A DNA stretch of 64,000 bases from Dendrophyllia cribrosa (taxonomy: Eukaryota; Cnidaria; Anthozoa; Scleractinia; Dendrophylliidae), in NCBI GenBank assembly GCA_024195265.1, contig JAJLRJ010000007.1:25899100-25963099 (forward strand), given 5' to 3'. A program made the position numbers and the translations under genes. Shown here one piece after another: positions 57,211-64,000 of this stretch. The notes under the pieces are model-generated. The model was given only the letters and a program-made list of their open reading frames with translations. It ran no database searches and had not been told where the DNA came from. The number at the start of each line of letters is the position of its first letter. The stretch's first letter is position 1.

Positions 57211-58231
57211 TATTCGAAGTGAATTTGAATTGGCAATGAGGCCCTATGGGAGTTTATTAATGAGGCATATAAAAGGGAAAGGACGGTCATGAATATATCA
57301 CTTGCAAAGTAACCTACAAACAAAGAGGTCTAAGCGATGTTTTTTTCTCCATCGATATCAAATCCCGGCTTGTTCCAGACCCATAGCAAATTTAAGTAAT
57401 TCAGCCGCCGGCTGTTGGACCTCAAGCAGTTGCGCTACAGGCACCACGGACCGAAGCGCAATGTTATGGTGACAATATTCAGCCACTGCAAGAGGAACAG
57501 TTACAGTATGTTTCTTGTTGTTAAATGTACATTGTATTTGCGTCTTCCCGTTGTTGTTGCATGTTTTTGGGAAGTTTCAGTTTCAGTTATATGGGCGGTG
57601 GCATTCGCGTGTGTTTGGAAGTCTCATGTACTCCTGGTTTTGCACAGGTGTGTTGAGAATTTTAAAATAAGTGTGCCTGTGTGGCTTGCTAAATTATGCC
57701 CGTGTGGCTACATCCGTTTTTTGTCTGTCTATCCGGATGTGAACTATGCATGTGTGGCTATGTGATTTATGCCTGTGTGGCTACATGAATTTTATGTCTG
57801 TGTTGTTAAATGTGACCTGAGTGCGCCTGTGTGGTAAGGGGAAGTTTGTTTGAGTGCCAGAGCTACAATCGAATGAATTGAATGGGGGAGGGGGGAGCTT
57901 TGTAGCACCTAGTAATATGAATAATAATGAATACCAAATTCATTATTCGATAATGCGATATGCTGAGACTGTCTCAACTACTTCTGTCGCCAGGCTTCTG
58001 TAGCAATGAGCATCATGTTTGGATGTAATTACATGTAAGGTAGACAATCAAAATCACTTGAAACAAACAGTAATAAGTTCATAAGAAATACTAACTGATG
58101 ACGATGCAAGAGTTCTGAATTTGGTAATGAGATGTTATCATCAGTTTACAATTATTGCCATCATAATTATTATTATTACTATTTACTTATGTTTTTGTAC
58201 TTTTTTGTTATCTTTTTAAATTGGTCAACAG
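57211..58231. other. Intergenic, no gene recognised
   Basis: Contains a GTGTGGCTA-rich stretch (about 57640-57790) and a 116-codon frame with no recognisable similarity. No clear feature. Confidence 0.4.
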
Positions 58232-58823
58232 ATGACATTTATGCAGCTCTTATTTGTGATGAATTCAGGTCAGATGAAGAATTTGCCACTGAAGATGAAA
58301 AGCCTGTTTTGTCCAGTGCTGAATTCGAAACCATTGAAGCAAATGTCATGCTGAGTGAAATTCTCCATAATCTTTCATCAGTCATAAGAGATGCTAAGAC
58401 ATCTAAATTTAATATCAGTAGAAATCACTTATGGGAGGGTGCCAAGCAAGTACTCAACCGGAAGTCATTTAACCCCCGAAACAAGCTCTATGTAAAGTTT
58501 ATACAGATGACATGGGCACTTCAGAAGGGGCAGTAGACCTTGGTGGTCCAGCCAGGGACTTCATAACACTAATAACAAAGTGGTTGGTTAATTCCCAGCT
58601 GTTTTTTGGGGGACCATCCTCTAAATTCGTATCTCTTAACGCAAGGTTCCTAAAAGAAAGAGGGTATTATTTAGCTGGGCAGGTATTTGTCATGTCACTT
58701 GTTCATGGGGGTCCTACAATGAAATGCCTCTAAGATATTTGCTATGATGGTATAGTGAAAGGGATCCAAAATGTTAATGCTTCTGTCAAGGATCTAAAAA
58801 TATCTCTTGAAAAATTACTGTAA
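58232..58823 (+). pseudogene. HECT-type ubiquitin ligase domain fragment (G2E3-like)
   Basis: After a TTGGTCAACAG acceptor the frame reads an acidic linker and then the start of a HECT N-lobe: FNISRNHLWEGAKQVLNRKS, NKLYVKF. A small indel at about 58503 moves it to MGTSEGAVDLGGPARDF, LVNSQLFFGG, LAGQVFVMSLVHGGP. A stop at 58731 and loss of the C-lobe, where the catalytic Cys would be, make it non-functional. The motif order resembles G2E3-type HECT proteins. It may be a host pseudogene or a domain once carried by a transposon. Confidence 0.7.
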
Positions 58824-59640
58824 CGCCGTCTGCAAGCGCCGGATGCTTAAAAACGCCGTATATAAGACTGCTTAAAAACTCCGAGAGACAATTTAGAGGG
58901 ACACTTTTATGTTTTCTAGAGAACACCGTACTGAGTTTTACTACTTCAACGCCTATGAACATTCCTTTTTATTTCTTTTATAACTGTAATTTAAAGGAGA
59001 CATCATCTTTACGACACCATTAAGGCATCCTCAAAGTCACCTGCAAAAATATTAAAAAACAGAGATTTCAAATGAGTAAGTCATCTTTTTCGCACCTTTT
59101 TATAGGCAGATAGGCAAGTTAAAAGAACTCACTTTATTAAAAAAGCGGAAAGCTCATTCGATGCTAAATAAAATTCTTACCATTCCACTATCGTCATTAT
59201 GACGTGGGTGTTTAGAAGCCTCTGGGTCCCCCCTGAATAGTAAAACGAAGCACAATGTTTCAACTATTGGCTTTGATATTGTATAATGTTAAGGTTTACA
59301 TCAAATGCATTACTTTTAGTCTTATTTGTGCATGTTTATTCACGAGACTGGGTTTCATTTCTTACCTCCTTTTCCAGCCTTTCAAGTCGTCTTTTTCTCA
59401 CCTAACAGAAACAGTAACAAAGTCAGGAATTTCATCCATATCACACTCACTTCTGAGATGCACATGCAAAACATTTAGTGATATATTGTATAATTGTTCA
59501 TTCAAACTGCAATCATTACTAACGGCTTAAAACATCACAAATGCGGGGGAATATCATTAAAATATTTGCATGTGAAAAGATTCCCCTGCATGAGCCTCGA
59601 CTGCATGTTAGTTCTAGTTCACAAACCGTGACTGCTTAAG
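58824..59640. other. Intergenic, no gene recognised
   Basis: Nothing recognised apart from short open frames. Confidence 0.4.
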
Positions 59641-59659
59641 AAGAAAAGTCTGGTCAACG

Positions 59660-59810
59660 GTACATGATAGTTGATGATAGTTTAATTTGCTCGAACTATC
59701 ATCGACTATCATGAAGAATTTGAACAAAAGTGGATGATAGTTGATGATAGTGCATGATAGTTGGTGGTCAAATGGGAGCGCACGCTCAACTATCATCGAC
59801 CATCATGCAC
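59660..59810. repeat. Short inverted/tandem repeats of an ATGATAGTTGATGATAG motif
   Basis: The motif ATGATAGTTGATGATAGT and its inverse occur about six times in 150 bp, so the region can form several alternative hairpins. Confidence 0.75.
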
Positions 59811-59848
59811 CGCTTAATTTTTATTTCTCATACTTTCTGATTAGCAGT

Positions 59849-60284
59849 ATGAGTAATAAAAAGCTCGCGCCACAAATAACAAAAGATTTCCGCAAATATT
59901 GGAAGAAAATTGTGCGCTTTGACAAAGTTTTCGCAAACCTGAGAAAGGCTCCCCGAGAAATGCAACTGATACTTATCGTGTGAAGAAGTTGCCCGGGAGG
60001 GGGCAGAACTCTTCAAAGTAATTAACGGCGACGCCTTCTTCACGGTAAAAACCTGGCCAGAAGACATACGAATGGCTTTTTGGCAAAAGCCTATCACTGA
60101 TCCACAGACGTTTAAACTTATGCTTTTCGGCCTTTGGAACGGCTGCCCACCTTACTTAATGTCAAGGGCGCCAGGAAAGGCTGAGAAAAGGATCTGGCAA
60201 ATAGACTTAATCATAAACAACAAGGAGGGAAAAAGAAGCAAGTGGTTCACTTCGACCTTGATCACAGAAAGTTGTTGTATTTGA
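59849..60284 (+). pseudogene. Unrecognised ORF, broken by one frameshift
   Basis: Starts MSNKKLAPQITKDFRKYWKK and is open for 44 codons. A one-base change near 59980 passes to a second frame (EEVAREGAELFKVINGD, RMAFWQKPITDPQTFKL, GLWNGCPPYLMS) open to 60284. The joined protein would be about 145 residues, rich in Lys and Trp. It looks like a real former coding exon because the two frames abut cleanly, but I do not recognise the family. It is convergent with CACTA copy D. Confidence 0.45.
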
Positions 60285-60351
60285 ACGGACTGCTGAAACA
60301 GGAAAAACCAAAAAAGTAATGTCAAGCACCAGCTGTAAAGCCAAAGCACCG

Positions 60352-63153
60352 TCAGTTTAGCCAAGCACACAAATCAATTATGAATTTTCCAACTTCACAT
60401 TGTGCTGGAAGGTCCCCAGTCCACAGCAAAAGCATGCAACGTACAGTAGCCTCTCCAGAGATACAGCCACCAATGTCTCTAGCATAATGTACCTTTGTTC
60501 CCTTCATAAAACTATCCTCAAGATCTCGAACAAGGTGCTCCAAAAAAGGATCTAAAGCACAGGGTCGTTTGTTTAGGACTTTGTAGCATGGAACAAAACC
60601 CACACTTCACTGGTGGAACAGCGATCTGCTTTGGACATATTTGCCACCGAAACATCAAAACCAGGACACTTCACTAAACCTTGAACCATCCCACACCTCT
60701 TTAAGGGGAAACCAGGGGCCTTCATGATGTAGCCAGTGTTCTCGTTCATCCCAGAATTTGGCCATCTTTTCGCAGAAAGCATTGTCAGAGCACCACAATT
60801 TGACTTTCTGTGGGAGACCTAAGTAATAGTAATTTATAGTCCCAGAATCGACAGAGAATCTCTACTATCTATGATATCATAATTAGCAGAATGGCTGTCA
60901 TCAAGGCATATAAAAAATTGCTTTGGATTTTCATAGCCTACTTCCGTTTGCCTCCAATTAGAGGGCCAGTACTTTTCAAGGTTGCAGTCACCTTTGCAGT
61001 AAAGGTCCTTGGCATAGTTTAACAACTTTTCCATATCGGTCACAGACGATGTCATTTCCTGTGCTAAAAGAAGTCCCCTAAGAATGCAAGAAACTATTTC
61101 TTCCTTGTCGATATCACTGCTACCTGGACCACGTTCTTGGTCATCAGAGGGGGGTTGCGATTCACAGGAACCTACACCTGCTTCATTTGTTTCACCACTA
61201 CCTTCATCACTGGTAACATCACTATGATTTCCTTGAAGTGTCCTCTTCTCATCGCTACTATCAGCTTCGGTAGTGACATCACTAACTGTTTCATCAAGTT
61301 CACTATCTTCATGATTTACCGATATGTCTGAAGAACTTTCCTCTAGATTTTCATTACTGCAGCTGTTATCATTGCCCCTAGTTTAAAAAAAGAGAAAGTA
61401 CATAATTAACTAAGGTCTTCTACAGACTAGAAATTAAATTTTAGTTTTCGACAAGGTCCATTTCCACATTTTACAGAATTATGTTTTTAATGAAGTGCCA
61501 GTTTGTTTAAAAATATAACCCCCTATTTAGAAAGTCCTTGTGACAACCCAAGCTTATATTTCATACAATGGTACACATGTCCCTCTAGCAATGTGTCATA
61601 GAGATGTATTTTGAAAGTTTGTTTCAGTTTTTACAAATCCTCAGTTTCTTCTGAAACTCACCCCTTTATTCAAGTAATAACCCTGCCAGCATAGCTTTTT
61701 GTTTACAATGAAACACTGAGGAAATCGTGTCAACTTTTATTAAGCATGCACTCACCCCACAATTTTTAAAAAGCTTTTCTTGCATGTGCATACCAGACAG
61801 TACGCCAGCTACATACACATAAAACATACCTTCATACGGTCCTCTGTGGAAAGATTTCCTCATTCGAAGAAAACATTTTGTTGAACATACATATTTGGTC
61901 AATTGTTTGTAATAGCTGCCCTGTCTTAAATTTGTGTTCAGTTCAAGGGTGTGTATGTTGCTCACTTTGGTGGGACAGTGAAATACAAAAATTTCGTTTT
62001 TCAAGTGAACTGAAAAAAGTGAATTTGCCACCAAACAAAAGCTTGTGGGAGTTGACATTTTGGGCAGTATCCCTTCATCAGAGTAAATCGCTCTGAACAT
62101 CAGCTCCCCTTATATTACCTACAGTGCTTGAAACTTGCTTCATAATAGAAAGAAATGAAATTTTTATTAATACATGTAACTAAAACCTTAAACTTGACAA
62201 TCATTCACGTTATGCACATATCAATGGGAAGCAGGGCATAGGGTGGGGATGTGACATTTTCGAGAAAATTATTGTCAAATGCCCAACCTATCCCCCACCA
62301 AAGACTGTACATCATGATCAAATGTCCTCTGGTATGGCCCTTGCCAGTCACAGAAAAGACTTTTAAAACCTCAAAACACAACACCATCACATTTTATCGT
62401 TGCAAATAATACATACAAACATTTTAAATACCACTACAACTGCCAATTTCAAATTGTTTTCCATGGCTGATTTCTTATGAAATGTTAATTCTAACGAAGC
62501 TAAAATGCTGGACACAAAAAGACAGAAACAATTGTCAGAGCAGTGTACAAAACTCAACGTCCAATTATTACGTGTACTCGTGTGAAAAATTGAATGACAT
62601 CGCAGCTTCTTTAGAAAGAAATTATGTCAATTCTCGTTAAATTTACAAAATTTAACATCAGAAGATCTGAAAACGTTTCTTACAAAACATTTTCTTACAC
62701 AAGCACAAAAACGTAAAGGGAAACAGTATAAAATTCATTAATCTTTCTGTTCTCGGTGACTTCCATAATTTCAAAGATGTACACTGTACAGCGCTTGCAC
62801 AAAGCAGGTATTTTAAACTCAGTACCAGTCTCTTTCAACCAAATGCCAAAAACAGCCTGTCCGCAGGCAAAGCAAAAAAATTCAAATGACCCTACCCTGG
62901 AGAAAGCAGGATCAGTCAAAAGCCCTACCCAGGCGCCAACAATGCCAATCAAACCCCCACCGGCTTAACATCGATAGGTGCATTATGAAAGAGAGGTGAA
63001 GTGAGCTGTCCCCATGATTTTATATTCCTGCTTAAAGAAATTCCAAGCAACTCACTTGGCTAAAAGGTTGTTTCTTTCCCAATGTTGAAACTCAGTTAAA
63101 CGGGACACTGCTTTGCCATTGCATGTTTCGCATTGACAGTGTGAATAGGGAGC
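60352..63153 (-). pseudogene. CACTA-type transposase gene, copy D (heavily decayed)
   Basis: Exon 1 remnant is at 63153-63056 (HCQCETCNGKAV, EFQHWERNN, GTGAGT donor), cut off upstream by a CGACGACG repeat. Exon 2 starts at 61377 (acidic, then YWPSNWRQTE, FFICLDDSHSA). It then changes frame (NYYYLGLPQKVKLWCSDN). A deletion joins KEVWDGSRFSEVSWF directly to DVSVANMSKADRC of exon 3. Another frameshift near 60600 follows. Exons 3 and 4 are continuous here (DPFLEHLVRDLEDSFMKG to LLLWTGDLPAQCEVGKFI) with no intron between, unlike copies A and C. The sequence ends at about 60376. The CxxC pair in exon 2 is lost. Confidence 0.7.
61380..63055. other. Intron 1 of CACTA copy D, no separate gene recognised
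   Basis: About 1.7 kb between exon 1 and exon 2 remnants. It holds a 144-codon minus-strand frame (62100-61666) and an 85-codon one (62952-62695), with no similarity I can name. They may be parts of other repeats. Confidence 0.35.
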
Positions 63154-63295
63154 TTAAGATCCACGACGATGGCATGGACGACGACGACCGGAAGTGAGAT
63201 TCACGCGATTTTCCCGCGAATTCCGTCGTCGTCCTCTCGTCGACGACGACCAAGCCAGTAGTTTCACGTCGTCGTGCAAAGGAGTTGTTTAAACA
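63154..63295. repeat. CGACGACG-rich interspersed repeat
   Basis: Begins GAGCTTAAGATCCACGACGA and contains GACGACGACGACC, GTCGTCGTCC and GTCGACGACGACC, which can pair. It abuts the truncated exon 1 of CACTA copy D, so it probably inserted there. Confidence 0.5.
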
Positions 63296-64000
63296 AAGTT
63301 CAAAGGTAAAACTTTACACTGACTTGTCACTTTTGTAATCTTTTTTCATCCTTTATCTTTTGTGGTTTCATTTAAGCTTCTCTTTCTATTTTACGAAGCG
63401 AATTGAATTAAAAATTTGACTGTATATAACGTGCGTGTTTTCGTGTTGTTTACTAACTGGTGGCAAGACAAGAGGAAAAGGAGAACCAGTAAGTCGTAAA
63501 TTTATTTTCCCATGTGGTTGTAAAAAGGAATGTGTTTTGACTTAAGAACACGACTGTAAGTGCTGGCAGCATAACGTTTATCTTTAAAACTTGCCCTTAC
63601 GGTCGAAACAACTAGATCGAAAAAAATTATTCATGACTGCAAGCAGCTGGCCGCACGCTTTGAATAGAAGAATTTAATCCCTTGTACTCTGTAATTTTCG
63701 CCGCTGTAATATGTAAAAATATATCAAATCTCTAGCAGTGAAACGTTTCATTTTGTAACTTTTTTTGTACATGCGATTATTTAGACTCACTTACGGCCAA
63801 ATACAATTTTTTCTCGTAATTAATTGTGTATCACTATCGTGTTTACTTTTAGGAATCCAAACTTTGTATGGAATTCCGAACACAATATACTAATGTGCCG
63901 GGAACTCGGCCAAACACTCGGACTCGGTCATTTCATACAGCGCGAACTTTCGATATTCTCCATGGGGAAAAAATCAGGATTTTTTGCCTCGAACAGGTCA
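63296..64000. other. No gene recognised
   Basis: AT-rich sequence with short frames only and no recognised repeat. Confidence 0.4.

Noticed and set aside
1..64000. CRISPR arrays, bacterial operons, rRNA genes
   Set aside because: No regularly spaced short repeats with unique spacers. Introns, LTR elements and tRNA-derived SINEs show a eukaryotic nuclear sequence.

Overview
The window looks like gene-poor, AT-rich nuclear DNA of an invertebrate animal, most likely an anthozoan cnidarian (coral or sea anemone). That is an inference from the type of repeats and intron-rich transposon genes, not from a host marker gene. I see no convincing intact host gene. Almost everything recognisable is a transposable element or a transposon-derived gene, much of it nested.

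Left third (1-28 kb). Four copies (A, B, C, D) of a spliced CACTA/EnSpm-type transposase gene are present in the window; A, B and C lie here. In A and B the transposase is arranged head-to-head with a second spliced gene encoding a small SAM-domain protein, only 185-200 bp apart. A and B lie in opposite orientations, so their SAM genes converge. Copy A carries in an intron a 2.8 kb near-perfect palindrome with an 8-bp target duplication and a tRNA-His-like sequence in each arm. Copy B is split by an 8.7 kb element with about 1 kb terminal inverted repeats, TTAA target duplication and its own spliced gene of about 1,160 codons (candidate DDE transposase with C2H2 finger). Copy C appears to interrupt an exon of B.

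Middle (28.5-40 kb). This holds a Ty3/gypsy LTR retrotransposon with integrase upstream of reverse transcriptase (Gmr1-like order), a SCAN-like Gag, and several inactivating lesions. An antisense APE-type LINE of 4.7 kb is inserted at the start of the integrase, with a 14-bp target duplication.

Right third (40-64 kb). There is a spliced coiled-coil gene family (one fairly complete copy at 40-43.7 kb and a decayed one at 55-56 kb), a spliced Tc1-like DD34E transposase gene with one homopolymer frameshift, and another spliced gene ending in a SAM domain. Fragments follow: a second LINE, a PIF1-like helicase, a HECT ubiquitin-ligase domain, an unrecognised broken ORF, and CACTA copy D. A hairpin MITE family (ends TGTTGTGGTTCAA) occurs six times; several TA-flanked MITEs, one tRNA-Ser-derived SINE and a 115-bp tandem array are also present.

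The most interesting candidate system is the two-gene CACTA unit (transposase plus divergently transcribed SAM-domain partner), followed by the TTAA long-TIR element and the tRNA-bearing palindrome.
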